Shown here one piece after another: positions 8,976-18,773 of a DNA stretch of 64,000 nt. The position numbers were made by a program, and so were the translations under genes. Under the pieces are notes generated by a model, which saw only the letters and a list, made by a program, of their open reading frames with translations, had not been told where the DNA came from and did not search any database. Origin of the DNA: Bacteroidales bacterium (lineage in GTDB: Bacteria; Bacteroidota; Bacteroidia; Bacteroidales; UBA932); assembly GCA_017519185.1 (NCBI GenBank), contig JAFWSX010000025.1, forward strand, positions 1 through 64,000, written 5' to 3'. Numbering within the stretch: the stretch's first letter is position 1; each line of letters opens with the position of its first letter.

Positions 8976-9048
8976 AGCCTTTCACGGGACTCGAACCCGC
9001 GACCTGCTCATTACGAATGAGCTGCTCTACCGACTGAGCTAAAAAGGC
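8976..9048 (-). tRNA. tRNA-Thr (anticodon CGU)
   Basis: Read on the minus strand, the 73 bases fold as a full cloverleaf. Acceptor GCCTTTT pairs with GAAAGGC, the D arm contains AGCTCAG and GGTAGAGC, the anticodon stem GCTCA/TGAGC encloses TTCGTAA, and the T arm is GCGGG-TTCGAGT-CCCGT. The anticodon CGT (plus-strand 9013-9015) reads the threonine codon ACG. CCA is not encoded. It lies between the TlpA-like gene and the esterase gene. Confidence 0.95.
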
Positions 9049-9076
9049 TTTTTGCATCGCAAAAGTAACAAAAAAA

Positions 9077-10165
9077 CTATATCTGCAATGCTTCTTTTAC
9101 CGCTTCTTCGATATGGGCGCCGCGAAGGTTGCGCTTGGCTACCCTGCCGTCAGGAGCGAAAAGTATTATGTGGGGAATACCGTTGATTCCGTACACTTCA
9201 GTGGGAGTATGGTCGTCGCCTACGAAAATCTGTTCGTATTTGATGCCGAGATCCTTGATGGCCTGGTCGGTGTCTTCCCTGACATCCCAGACAGGAACTC
9301 CGATGACGGTGAAATCCTTGCCGGCATATTTGTCATATACGGCCAGGATGTTCGGAAGTTCAGCCTTGCAGGGACCGCACCAGCTTGCCCAGAAGTCCAC
9401 GAGGATCCACTTTCCCTTGCCTACATAGTCAGAGAATGAAATGGGCTTGCCATCCACTGTTTCACCTTTGAAATCTGCGAACATCTGACCTTCGGCAGTA
9501 TTGGCAAGTTGCCGGAGGCTGGCGCGGATATCATTGAACGGCTCGTAGTTCACGATGAAATCGGCAGCACCTTCCAGAGCCTGGTCAAACTCTTCGGCAG
9601 TCTCAAAGTCATAGATCATGTCGGCAAGAGTGATGAAACCGAGGGCATTTCTCTTGTTGGCGGTGAAGGTTTCCATATTCACCTTGTCGAGTTTTGCCTG
9701 GGCGTCATCGGCAACTTTGTCCATTGCTGCAGCGAGTTCGGCTCCGGCCAGACTGCCGCTGAGTTCACGGGCTTTTGTCGAATAGTCGTTGAGAATGCCT
9801 GCTACGGCAGTGTTGTAAGCGTCCAACGCCTTGTTCAGGGCGCCACCCTGCACCTTGCCGGCATCCAGGTCGACGGCTATGGTTCCGCCCTCAGGAATGA
9901 ACATCACGGCACCGGCATTGTCAGGCACGCCGCCGGCAACCAGTATGATGTTTTTGATGGTCTCAACGGAAGCCGGGCCTTTGAAAGTGAATTTACCTTC
10001 GACTATCTGGACAGTATCAACCTGTTGTGAGATATTGTCGGCAATGATAACGAAGTCACCAGTCCCTATCGCGACAGGATCGACCGTTCCTTTCAGAGTA
10101 TAAGTTTTGCCGCCGCAGGAAACGAGCAATGCAACGGCGGCAAGAGCTGTCAGTATTCTTTTCAT
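9077..10165 (-). CDS. TlpA/ResA-like thiol-disulfide oxidoreductase lipoprotein
   Basis: I start the gene at 10165, giving 362 residues with a lipoprotein signal whose lipobox LVSC places the lipidated cysteine at C17; an earlier in-frame ATG would bury this signal. The first half (about 20-120) resembles the DUF4369 domain common in Bacteroidota, then comes a helical linker, then a thioredoxin-like AhpC/TSA domain with active site WCGPC (C263, C266). Such proteins reduce periplasmic disulfides, for instance for cytochrome maturation. The target is unknown. It ends the run after the ROK kinase gene (13-base gap). Confidence 0.88.
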   Translation of the reverse strand: MKRILTALAAVALLVSCGGKTYTLKGTVDPVAIGTGDFVIIADNISQQVDTVQIVEGKFTFKGPASVETIKNIILVAGGVPDNAGAVMFIPEGGTIAVDLDAGKVQGGALNKALDAYNTAVAGILNDYSTKARELSGSLAGAELAAAMDKVADDAQAKLDKVNMETFTANKRNALGFITLADMIYDFETAEEFDQALEGAADFIVNYEPFNDIRASLRQLANTAEGQMFADFKGETVDGKPISFSDYVGKGKWILVDFWASWCGPCKAELPNILAVYDKYAGKDFTVIGVPVWDVREDTDQAIKDLGIKYEQIFVGDDHTPTEVYGINGIPHIILFAPDGRVAKRNLRGAHIEEAVKEALQI

Positions 10166-10178
10166 CGTGTCTTGGTTG

Positions 10179-11132
10179 TTACCAGGCAAGCGCTCCTGCG
10201 CCCAGGATGGCTGCATCTGACTCTTTGAGTGCAGAAGGTATGATGGCGATCTTGTCTTTCCAGATGGTGAGCAGGTTGGCGTTCATTGCTTCACGCATAG
10301 GCTTGAAGATGAATTCGCCGGCCCTTGCCAGGCCACCGAACAGCACGATTGCCTCAGGCGCACTGAAGGCCACAAAGTTGGCGCAGGATTCACCGAGGAT
10401 CTTGCCGGTATAGTTGAACACGTCAATAGCGAGCTGGTCGCCCTTGACGGCTGCTTCATATACGTCTTTCGAAGTGATGTCCTCTGCAGATGCAAGAAGG
10501 CTGTCAGAATATTTGCCGCTCTCAAGCCATTCGCGTGCAGTCTTTGCTACACCGATGGCAGATGCGTAAGCCTCGAGACATCCGTCGTGGCCGCAGCCGC
10601 AGCGACGTCCGTTGTGACGCACCGCGCAGGTGTGGCCGAGCTCTCCGGCAAAGCCGTCGTGTCCGTATACCAGTGAGCCGTTGATGACGATTCCACTGCC
10701 CACTCCGGTTCCGAGCGTGATCATTATGAAATCCTTCATACCGCGTGCGGCACCGTAAGTCATTTCACCGACTGCAGCAGCATTGGCGTCGTTAGTGACG
10801 GTTACAGGTACATTCAGCTTAGACTCTATGTATTGCTTCAGGAAAACCCTCTTGCCGTTTGCCCAGGGCAGGTTGGGGGCATCCTCAATCATTCCTGTGT
10901 AGTAGTTGCCGTTGGGCGCGCCGATGCCGACACCCTGGATCTGGTCCATTCCGATGTTGGCGGCCAGGCTCTTGATGGTTTCACACACGGAATCCATGAA
11001 TTTTTCTCCCTCGTCAGGACCAAATTTAGACGAGATTACAGTCTGTGCGGGGATTTCGCCGCGACGGTCCACGATGCCGATCTTTGTGGTCTGTCCACCT
11101 ACATCAACACCAACTACGTATTCTTTATCCAT
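10179..11132 (-). CDS. ROK-family sugar kinase (glucokinase-like)
   Basis: The 317-residue protein phosphorylates a hexose in the cytoplasm, most probably glucose. The ATP-binding GVDVGGQTTK is at 8-17, the catalytic base is D115 in NDANAAAVGE, and the ROK zinc site is H167 with C178, C180 and C185 (motif CGCGHDGC). There is no N-terminal DNA-binding domain, so it is a kinase and not a NagC-type repressor. It follows the sugar transporter gene by 19 bases, so uptake and phosphorylation are probably co-expressed. Confidence 0.9.
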   Translation of the reverse strand: MDKEYVVGVDVGGQTTKIGIVDRRGEIPAQTVISSKFGPDEGEKFMDSVCETIKSLAANIGMDQIQGVGIGAPNGNYYTGMIEDAPNLPWANGKRVFLKQYIESKLNVPVTVTNDANAAAVGEMTYGAARGMKDFIMITLGTGVGSGIVINGSLVYGHDGFAGELGHTCAVRHNGRRCGCGHDGCLEAYASAIGVAKTAREWLESGKYSDSLLASAEDITSKDVYEAAVKGDQLAIDVFNYTGKILGESCANFVAFSAPEAIVLFGGLARAGEFIFKPMREAMNANLLTIWKDKIAIIPSALKESDAAILGAGALAW

Positions 11133-11151
11133 AGCTAATCGAATTAATAAT

Positions 11152-12405
11152 TTAGTCTACTTTAATGTCTTTGTTGACGTTCTTGCTGCCCCAGATAGCA
11201 TAGTAGAGGAGGTATGCAAGCATTGCGACTACCAGCCAGTAGCTGGGGATGGCGCCGGCGCGCTGTGCGATGGCCTGCTGGATGAGTGGCATGATGCCTC
11301 CGCCGACAACCATCATCATAAAGATGCCGGAAGCCTGCTCGGTGTATTTGCCGAGACCCTCGACTGCCAGGTTGAAGATTGCACCCCACATGATGGATGT
11401 GCAGATACCGCAGAGGGCAAGGAAAATACATTTCATAGGAACGGCAGAACCCTTGACGGTCATGCTGACGCTTTCAGGCAGGAAGATGGCGATGAGCAGC
11501 AGGAGGATTGCCAGTGATGACACTGAAATCATCTGTGTCCGGGTGCTGATTTTTCCGCTGAGTGTGCTGCTGAGGAAACGGCCGATCATCATAAGGAACC
11601 AGTATGAGGCTGCAAGGAAGCCTGCTACAGCGGCTGAACCTTCAAAACCAAGGTCAGAGATGTAGAAGTTAAGCTGTGCGGGGATGCCGATTTCAATGCC
11701 TACATAGAAGAATATGGCGATGACGCCAAGCACAGTGTGACGGAAACTCCAGGCGCTGTGCTCGTATGTGGTAGTCTTGCGCTCCTTGGCGGGCTCGGGT
11801 ATATTGACGAAAGAAATGATGACGAATGCCAGTGCGAACACGCCCATTGCTATGAAGAGCAGGGGAACCACGTCGGACATCGCAGTGTTGTCGGTAACAG
11901 TTCCGATGAGAACACCGACGAGCAGGGGAGTGAGCGTTCCGGTCAGTGAGTTGAGGGTTCCTCCGGTCTGGATGAGTTGGTTGCCGCGGTTGCCGCCACC
12001 ACCGAGGATGTTGAGCATCGGGTTAACGACGGTGTTGAGCATACACACGCAGAAACCGCAGACAAAAGCTCCGAGAAGGTAAACGTAGATGGCACTGTTG
12101 CCAAGGAATCCGAAGCTTGAGAGGTACTGGATGCAGATGCCCACAAAACCTGTTGCCAGGGCGATGAGGGTTGTTTTCTTGTAACCTACCTTGACCAGCA
12201 TCTTGCCGGCAGGAATGCCCATGAACAGGTAGGCGGCGAAGTTCATCATGTTACCCATCATAGCGGCCCAGCTGTACTGTCCTTTCCAGATGTTGCCGAA
12301 CGGTGCGGCCATGTTGGTTACGAATGAGATCATCGCGAAAATGAAACACATCGTGATAATCGCCACGAGTCTTCCATTTTTGTTGGTAGTAGTAGTGTCT
12401 GTCAT
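11152..12405 (-). CDS. MFS sugar transporter (FucP/GluP-like)
   Basis: The 417-residue protein has about twelve hydrophobic segments in two halves and resembles the sugar:H+ symporters of the FucP/GluP group that many Bacteroidota use for monosaccharide uptake. Segments such as MGIPAGKMLVKVGYKKT fit the loop-2/3 signature of the superfamily. With the ROK kinase gene next to it, glucose or a similar hexose is the likely substrate, but fucose, galactose or N-acetylglucosamine cannot be excluded. Confidence 0.85.
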   Translation of the reverse strand: MTDTTTTNKNGRLVAIITMCFIFAMISFVTNMAAPFGNIWKGQYSWAAMMGNMMNFAAYLFMGIPAGKMLVKVGYKKTTLIALATGFVGICIQYLSSFGFLGNSAIYVYLLGAFVCGFCVCMLNTVVNPMLNILGGGGNRGNQLIQTGGTLNSLTGTLTPLLVGVLIGTVTDNTAMSDVVPLLFIAMGVFALAFVIISFVNIPEPAKERKTTTYEHSAWSFRHTVLGVIAIFFYVGIEIGIPAQLNFYISDLGFEGSAAVAGFLAASYWFLMMIGRFLSSTLSGKISTRTQMISVSSLAILLLLIAIFLPESVSMTVKGSAVPMKCIFLALCGICTSIMWGAIFNLAVEGLGKYTEQASGIFMMMVVGGGIMPLIQQAIAQRAGAIPSYWLVVAMLAYLLYYAIWGSKNVNKDIKVD

Positions 12406-12440
12406 AATATTATTGGTTATTATTGTCCATAATAGTTATT

Positions 12441-12479
12441 CAAAATTAACCATTTTAATCAAAAAATCAGCTAAATTTG
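12441..12479. promoter_or_regulatory. Divergent promoter -7 elements
   Basis: The 114-base gap between the divergent transporter and small-protein genes has TAATTTTG on the minus strand (plus 12441-12448) and TAAATTTG on the plus strand (12472-12479), both fitting the TAnnTTTG -7 element. Neither has a good TTTG at the right distance, so only the -7 parts are supported. Confidence 0.5.
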
Positions 12480-12519
12480 GTTCAGTTATTGCTTTAGAGG
12501 AAAACAAAAAACCGATATC

Positions 12520-12900
12520 ATGAAAAGATTAATCGCTACAGTAGTCATCGTGCTTGCCTGCGGTCTGGCAGGCTTGCCTCTCAGCGCTCAGTCAAAACTC
12601 GACAAACTTGTCGGGAAATGGCTGATGACAACCGACATGAACGGCCAGACAACGGAGTTTACCTTTAAAGTCGATAAGGTGGACGGTGGCTTTTTCGCAA
12701 CGGTCGATATGCCCGATGCCCCGCCTCAGAAATTGGAAATCAAGGAAGCGGACGGCAAACTGTCCAGCGTCTTGGATATTCCTGAATATGGCGTGTATGC
12801 CGATATAACTTATGTCGTGGTCGACGATGACAATGTGAGAGTCACGGTCGACGCAGGCGGCTTTGTCATGGAAAACCCCGTGACAAGAATCAAAGAGTAA
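12520..12900 (+). CDS. Small secreted protein of unknown function
   Basis: The 126-residue product has a clear signal peptide (hydrophobic 5-20, ending LSAQ) and a mature part of about 100 residues rich in alternating beta-type segments (for example KLVGKWLMTT, TEFTFKVDKV, ITYVVVDDDNVRVTV). The pattern recalls lipocalin-like or other small beta-barrel domains, but I recognise no family signature and no catalytic residues. The broken GH43 gene begins 19 bases after its stop, so the two may share a transcript. Confidence 0.7.
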   Translation: MKRLIATVVIVLACGLAGLPLSAQSKLDKLVGKWLMTTDMNGQTTEFTFKVDKVDGGFFATVDMPDAPPQKLEIKEADGKLSSVLDIPEYGVYADITYVVVDDDNVRVTVDAGGFVMENPVTRIKE

Positions 12901-12918
12901 ACTGAATCTGACCCTGAT

Positions 12919-14625
12919 ATGAAAAACTATGCTGTGAACTTCATACTGGCAGCAATGTTGCCGGTATTGTTTTTGTGCGCAGGATGCCGCACTGTAGTGT
13001 CAACTTCCAATCCCGTAATCTACGCAGATGTTCCCGATCCCGACATCATCAGGGTTGGAGATGACTATTATATGACAAGCACCACTATGCACCTGCTTCC
13101 GGGTGTGCCGGTGATGCACAGTACCGACCTGGTCAACTGGGAGATCGTTTCTTACGTATATGATCAGCTTGAAGACAACGACAAGGCCAACCTGCTGAAC
13201 GGAGAATTCAGCTATGGAGGCGGCTCCTGGGCGTCGTCCATCAAATATGCCGGCGGGGAATACCACGTATGCTTCATCGCCAACGAACAGCACAAGAGTT
13301 ATATTTACCACACCAAAGACCTGACTTCAGGGAAATGGACCAGAAGCGACTTCGATGTTGTCTTTCACGATCCTGCGCTGTTCGAGGATGAAGACGGCAC
13401 CGAGTGGGTTGTCTATGGCAACGGAGCGCTTCATATCACCCAGCTCACTGACAACTTCCACGCAATCAAGAAAGACGGCATTGTCGACAGCCTGCTGCTC
13501 AACCTGCGTTCTCGTGAGCTGCAACTTCAGCCCTAAGGCAGCCACCTGTACAAGCGCAACGGATATTACTATCTGTTTGACATAGACTGGCCGCGTGGAG
13601 GCGTACGTCGTGAGATCGTCAACAGAAGCACGAACCTGATGGGCCCCTATGAGCAGAGAACTGTTCTCTACACTACCCTCAACGAAGGAAAGGGTGGCTT
13701 TTCTGCCAACGGTGTCGCCCAGGGTGGCATTGTAGACACTCCGACCGGCGAATGGTACGGTTTCCTGTTCCAGGACCACGGCCCGCTTGGACGCTGCCCG
13801 GTGCTCGTTCCTATGGAATGGGTTGATGACTGGCCTGTAATGGCCGGAGGAGAGGCAGCAGGTGCTGCTACCGGAAAGACTTATGGCATGGCCAAGTCGC
13901 CTGAGGTGGGCGTTATGCCTGCCGAGGTCCCTGTAAAGACAAAGACCGTCACTGTGGCCAACTGGTTTGGCAGCGATGAGTTCGACTACAACGAAAACAA
14001 GCTCGGCCTTGCCTGGCAGTGGAACCATAATCCTGTCGCCGAAGGCTGGAGCGTGACAGAACGTCCGGGTTGGTTGCGCATCAAGCCGGTTTCTCTTGCT
14101 CCCAATGTCCTCAGGGCACGCAACTCGCCGTCCCAGAGGCTTCCCGGCCCTCGCTGCGACACAGAAGTACTGCTCGATTTCAGCGGACTCCAGGCAGGCG
14201 ACAGAGCCGGTATCTGCGCATTCCAGAGCAACTATGCATCTGTAGGAATTGCTGTGGATGAAAACGGAGAGAAACGTCTGAGCGTGATGCAGAGGGCCGG
14301 TGGCGGAAACAAGCGTATGCTCGGCGCAGATGACGACGGATCTCAGGAAATGCTCGCTCTTCCTGTTCCTGATGGCGTTTCTACCGTAGCGTTGAAGATC
14401 AGCTATATATTCGATCCGGCAGATGACAATGACACGAAGCGTGATTTTGCTACGCTTGCATACTCGTTTGACGGAGGCAAGAACTGGAGTGACTGCGGAA
14501 TAGAACTTCAGATGCGCTATACCCTTGACATATTTATGGGTTACCGCACGTTCCTCTATTGCTATTCAACGCTTGCTACCGGAGGCCACGCAGACTTCGA
14601 CTACTATCACGTAGACGTCAGGTAG
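12919..14625 (+). pseudogene. GH43-family glycosidase interrupted by an in-frame stop
   Basis: One frame runs from 12919 to 14625 (568 codons plus the final stop) with a single TAA at 13534-13536, codon 206. The first part has a lipoprotein-type signal (LFLCAGC) and the GH43 five-blade propeller start, with the catalytic base region DVPDPDIIRVGDDYYM and the pKa-modulating aspartate in HDPALFEDEDG. After the stop it continues intact as GSHLYKRNGYYYLFDIDW and ends with a beta-sandwich of the type found at the C terminus of GH43 beta-xylosidases and arabinofuranosidases. In relatives the segment reads EGPHIYK or EGSHLYK, and that Glu is the general acid, so TAA stands where GAA is expected. The gene is probably recently inactivated unless this is a sequencing error. 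The end overlaps the convergent HTCS gene by 8 bases. Confidence 0.85.
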
Positions 14626-17600
14626 TCTGCTCCTGCTGAGAATCTTCTGAGCCGGCATATCGTCTCTGGTATTCTTTGGCGGATATTCCGAAGAAGGACT
14701 TGAAAGCCGTTGAGAATACCGAAGGATTGCCGTATCCCACCGAATAGGCGACCTGTGAGATGTTTTTCTTTGCTCCCTTGAGCAACTGAGCAGCCTGGTT
14801 CAGACGAATGGCACGGATGTATTCACCAGGTGAAGTCCCGGTTATTTCCTTGATCTTGCGGTGGAGATGGCCTCTGCTGATGCCTATCTCATCTGCCAGT
14901 ATCTCGACGTTCAGCTCCGGATCCGAAATGCGTTCGTTGATGATGGCCAGTACTTTCTGCATCAGAATGTCATTGTTGCTCTGAAGTTCGACGGGTGCAA
15001 TCATATCCTTGGAGATCTGCATCTCCTTGATGTGGCTTGCCAGGCGTGAACGGCTCATAATCAGGTTGGTGCAAACCAGTATGAACTCTTTTTCGTTGAA
15101 CGGTTTGGAAATGATCGCGTCTGCACCTGTGAGCAGGCCCTGGAGCCTGATGTCTTCTTCAGGAAGGGCAGTCAGGAGCAGGACGGGAACGTGTGCTGTG
15201 TTGGAGTTGCCCTTAAGCCTCTTCACCAGGGTGATGCCGTCCATATCAGCCATCATCATCTCGGCAATCACCAGGTCGGGCGCATCGGTCATTGCAGCAT
15301 TATAGCCTTCTGTGGCATTGGTGAAGGTTGTGACATTGAATCTGGAACTCAGCAGGGTATGGATGTATCTGCATATATCGGAATTTTCGTCGATAGCTAC
15401 GATTGAGTACTTGCTGCCAGATGAAGTTGTCTTGTCAGATTCAGAGAGGTATGCATTATCATCATAGTAGAAACTGTGGTTCCACGTATCATCCAGGATG
15501 TTGCTCCTGCTTGCAATCTTGTCGGCAGGAATATGAGAGTTGCCCAGCGGAATGCTGATCGTAAATATCTTTCCGTCACCGTCAGTACGGTTGGAGGCAG
15601 TGATGGTCCCTTTGTGCTGGCGGACGATTTCCCTGCAAAGGTAGAATTCCATATTGGTGGAGGATACGCTGCCGGTATCTGAGCGCTGGAACAGATCGAA
15701 CAGGTGCGGAAGTCTTTCTTCGTCAATCTTATTGCCGCTGTCCTTGACGGTGATTACCGCATATCGATCTTTTTTGCGCGCGTCAATCTCTACCTTGCCT
15801 CCGGATGGTGTCGTCTTCATCGAATAACCGATCAGATTCATCAGGATTTCATCAAATCGGCTTCTGTCTATCCATACAGGGAATTTTTCGCTTTCGCTGT
15901 TGAAAGACAGGTTCACATTTCCCATCATAGCCTGGTAACTGAATACCGTGAGCATATTGGAAATATATTTTGTAAGGTTGATTTCCCTGAATTTGATGTC
16001 ACTGCTGTCTTCGTCAATCTTGCCGGCATACAATGTTTTGTCGAGCAGCAATGCCATCTTGTCCGCATTCTGCTGCACTGATTTCAGATTTTTATCAGTT
16101 TCTTCGTCATAACTGTTTGCGTTGAGTTTCTGCAAAGAAGATGTCATGAGGGTCAGGGGAGTCCGAAGCTCGTGTGCCAGATACTTAAGGTACTCATATC
16201 TGTCATTGTTGACCTTGTCTTGCCTGCGTTTGCTGACGACATTCCTCAGGAAATGCACAATCGCCCAGACAGCAAGACATAGCAGCAGGAAATAGGCTGC
16301 GATGGCCGGCCAGGAAGCGAACCAAGGCGGTGTTACCACAAGTTTCAACTTCCTGGCAGGAGAAATGCTTCCGTTCTCTGCAAATCTTACCATCAGTTCG
16401 TGCCGTCCCGGACGCAGGTTCTCCAATGTGACCATATTTGTGCCTGAAGGTTCAGCAGCCCATTCTTCGTTGCCATCGAGCGAATATTCCGTAATAATAT
16501 TGTCGGTTTCGCGGAAATCCAGTGTCGAGAAGGTAAGGCCAAGCGGAGTGTCTCTGTGCGACAGCCTGAGAGTTGAAGATTCGGGAAATGATGTGTCTGA
16601 GATGGGCTTCCTTCGTGACGGGGTGTTGGGAGCAACCGTATCGCCCTGTATGAAGACTCCTGTAAGCACGGGCTCTTTTTCGAATGGCTGTGCTGTCAGA
16701 TTATCCGGATTGAATGCGGTGATCTCGCGTTGTCCGCCAAAAAAGACCATGCCGCTTCGGGGATCTTGCCAATAACTTCCTCTGATATATTCTGTGTCAT
16801 ACAGTCCGTGCCCTGATCTGAACAGGCTGGTTTTCCTCCCTGCAGGATCAAGCCGGACAATTCCTTTCGGCGTGCTGGCCCATATGATTCCTTTCCCGTC
16901 ACTGGCTATGCCGCAAATCACGTTGTTATCCAGACCTTCTCCACGGTAATGTCTGAATGTCTCGGTAGCCTTGTCGTAGGAGAAAAGTCCTGCTGATGTC
17001 CCGATCCAGATGGTTCTGTCAGGGCTTTCGTGAAGCGAATAGACTACGGTGGAACTAAGTTCTTTGTTTTCCTGCAAAGGCTGTTCGCTGCGGTCTTCGT
17101 AATTGTAGCATCTGATTCCGCTGTAAGTTCCGCACCATATCAGACCATCTTTATCGCAAATAAGTGCGTTTACGCTTCCTGCACGGGTATACGCAGTCAT
17201 CTCCAGATTATCTTTGTCGATGAACGCTATACCCTGTGAGAATACAGAGTAGATAAGGTCGCCGTCAGGGGCTTCTACGATTTCCTTGACGTAGCGGCCT
17301 TCAGTTCCCGGAATCTGCTTGTAGCTGCCGGTTTTGCGGTCAACCCTGAATACTCCGTGCTGTCTTGTCCCGGCAAGAAGATATCTGTCGTCAAGTTCAT
17401 ACAAGGAATATATGTTGGCAGGAAGGGTCAGGACTTCAACCATCTTGGAATCATTTCCCTGGACGTACAATTGTCCGTTTTCTGTGCCAGACCACAAATT
17501 GCCGTCTCTGGTGGTGAGTACGGCATTTACCATATCGTTGAACGGTGCGCCGGAAAAGCCAAGACCGATGGAAATAAAGTCGACGGGAGAGTCGCTGGCC

Positions 17601-18538
17601 ATTACAACTCCGTTGAAAGCGCTGCATATCCAGATCTTTCCGCTCCTGTCTTCAATCCAGTCGATTACGCTTATGTTGTTCATGTCGATGTCTCTGCTGT
17701 AGAAGCGGTCGGTAGGGACTACTCTCATCGAGGCTTTGTCGACAGCCCTGAACCCCTGGGTATAAGTGGAAAGATAAATGTTTCCGTCCCGTGTTTCAAG
17801 AAGTCGGCCTCTTGTGTAGGGATCGCAATCATTTTGAAGCCTTTCGAAGGACGATGTGCTGTCATTCCATTTGTAGACAGCTGTTCTGGACGTTGCAAAT
17901 ATGCCGTCTTCATCTTCAATGAAAGATGAAAGGCTGCCTTCTGTGGCTATTGTTTCGAATTCATCGCCTCTCAGGCGGAATACCCTGCTCCGGCTGCCAG
18001 CCATCCATACGGTGCCTTTGCTGTCGGTAAATACTTCAGTGACGGACGATCTGGTCTGATTGTTAATTGACTCGATGGGCTCGGCGCTCATTGTGTCCGG
18101 ATCCAGCCGGAAAATATTGCCGTTGATGAGCCATATTTCTCCGTCCTTCATTTCTGCAATGTGTTCTACGGTGAAGGATTTCCCTCCGGGAAAATGAACG
18201 TTGCTGAACGTGCCGGTGCTTCTGTCATATAGCTGCAGCCCTTGATTGGTACCTACCCAGAAGCGGCCCTTGCTGTCAGGGAAAAGTGCGCGGATGTAAT
18301 TGCTGAGCAGTGATGTGGTATCACCTTCCTGGGCGTAAATATGCTGGAAATTCCAACCGTCATATTTGTTGAGCCCGTTGAGGGTACCTATCCATATGAA
18401 GCCGTCCTGATCCTGGCAGATTCCGGAGATAAGGCTGCTGGTCAGGTCATTGTTGCCGAAATGTCTTGTGATTGTTTCCTGGGCGTTGGCGCAGAGGCCT
18501 ACAAATGTTAGGAAAAGTAAAGCGGTAAACTTTTTCAT
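14618..18538 (-). CDS. Hybrid two-component sensor-regulator (HTCS), copy 1
   Basis: The 1306-residue protein is a one-chain two-component system of the kind that controls polysaccharide loci. Order: signal peptide (1-19), periplasmic propeller repeats (GLNKYDGWNF, repeated I-W-I-G-T motifs), Y_Y_Y domain before a membrane helix (about 744-764), HisKA with phospho-histidine H789 (AHELRTPLT), ATPase domain, receiver (about 1040-1160) and AraC helix-turn-helix (about 1200-1300). Several catalytic sites are odd: the N-box Asn is Y905 (NLIGYSMK), the G1 box reads DSGNK (933-937), the G2 glycines near 959-965 are lost, and the receiver phospho-acceptor is E1093 (VIAEMMMADMDG) in place of Asp. The DNA-binding part looks intact. 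It is paralogous to the next HTCS gene; see the findings for possible joint function. Confidence 0.93.
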   Translation of the reverse strand: MKKFTALLFLTFVGLCANAQETITRHFGNNDLTSSLISGICQDQDGFIWIGTLNGLNKYDGWNFQHIYAQEGDTTSLLSNYIRALFPDSKGRFWVGTNQGLQLYDRSTGTFSNVHFPGGKSFTVEHIAEMKDGEIWLINGNIFRLDPDTMSAEPIESINNQTRSSVTEVFTDSKGTVWMAGSRSRVFRLRGDEFETIATEGSLSSFIEDEDGIFATSRTAVYKWNDSTSSFERLQNDCDPYTRGRLLETRDGNIYLSTYTQGFRAVDKASMRVVPTDRFYSRDIDMNNISVIDWIEDRSGKIWICSAFNGVVMASDSPVDFISIGLGFSGAPFNDMVNAVLTTRDGNLWSGTENGQLYVQGNDSKMVEVLTLPANIYSLYELDDRYLLAGTRQHGVFRVDRKTGSYKQIPGTEGRYVKEIVEAPDGDLIYSVFSQGIAFIDKDNLEMTAYTRAGSVNALICDKDGLIWCGTYSGIRCYNYEDRSEQPLQENKELSSTVVYSLHESPDRTIWIGTSAGLFSYDKATETFRHYRGEGLDNNVICGIASDGKGIIWASTPKGIVRLDPAGRKTSLFRSGHGLYDTEYIRGSYWQDPRSGMVFFGGQREITAFNPDNLTAQPFEKEPVLTGVFIQGDTVAPNTPSRRKPISDTSFPESSTLRLSHRDTPLGLTFSTLDFRETDNIITEYSLDGNEEWAAEPSGTNMVTLENLRPGRHELMVRFAENGSISPARKLKLVVTPPWFASWPAIAAYFLLLCLAVWAIVHFLRNVVSKRRQDKVNNDRYEYLKYLAHELRTPLTLMTSSLQKLNANSYDEETDKNLKSVQQNADKMALLLDKTLYAGKIDEDSSDIKFREINLTKYISNMLTVFSYQAMMGNVNLSFNSESEKFPVWIDRSRFDEILMNLIGYSMKTTPSGGKVEIDARKKDRYAVITVKDSGNKIDEERLPHLFDLFQRSDTGSVSSTNMEFYLCREIVRQHKGTITASNRTDGDGKIFTISIPLGNSHIPADKIASRSNILDDTWNHSFYYDDNAYLSESDKTTSSGSKYSIVAIDENSDICRYIHTLLSSRFNVTTFTNATEGYNAAMTDAPDLVIAEMMMADMDGITLVKRLKGNSNTAHVPVLLLTALPEEDIRLQGLLTGADAIISKPFNEKEFILVCTNLIMSRSRLASHIKEMQISKDMIAPVELQSNNDILMQKVLAIINERISDPELNVEILADEIGISRGHLHRKIKEITGTSPGEYIRAIRLNQAAQLLKGAKKNISQVAYSVGYGNPSVFSTAFKSFFGISAKEYQRRYAGSEDSQQEQTT

Positions 18539-18678
18539 GAGCCAAATTTATACAAAAACTTATATTGTCTGGCTCTCTATGGTACAAATAATAAAAATAT
18601 TATGACATATTATTTGTGTGTGCGAAACAATCAATATTACATGTTATAAATTCAAACGCAAGATAAAATGCGCTATGT

Positions 18679-18686
18679 TACTTTTG
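18679..18686 (+). promoter_or_regulatory. Orphan -7 element resembling the susC promoter
   Basis: TACTTTTG fits TAnnTTTG and its surroundings (ATGCGCTATGTTACTTTTGC, 18668-18687) resemble the susC promoter region (ATGCGCCATATCTAACTTTG, 22812-22831). It points rightward, 141 bases from the HTCS copy 1 start, but no plus-strand gene follows; 20 bases later the hairpin repeat begins. Confidence 0.45.
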
Positions 18687-18706
18687 CATTGACAAAGATT
18701 GTGCCC

Positions 18707-18768
18707 GCGTTGTTAGGCAATAATAGTGTTTAGGTGGGTAGGGGTGCCGGTGAGAGCCGCCACCCCTA
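18707..18768 (+). repeat. Hairpin repeat, copy A
   Basis: The unit starts GCGTTGTTAGG, continues with GTTTAGGTGGGTA, and ends in a hairpin pairing TAGGGGTG (18739-18746) with CACCCCTA (18761-18768). A second copy with the same start, the same TTTAGGT segment and a hairpin of similar form lies directly after susD (27707-27771). A T-rich tail follows here (18771-18780), so it could end rightward transcription. The loops differ while the stems are kept by paired changes, which suggests the hairpin matters. Confidence 0.65.
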
Positions 18769-18773
18769 CATTT

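Noticed and set aside
13534..13536. Recoding of TAA (for example as an amino acid) in the GH43 gene
   Set aside because: Many genes in the window end with TAA, and there is no recoding signal. A nonsense mutation or base error is simpler.
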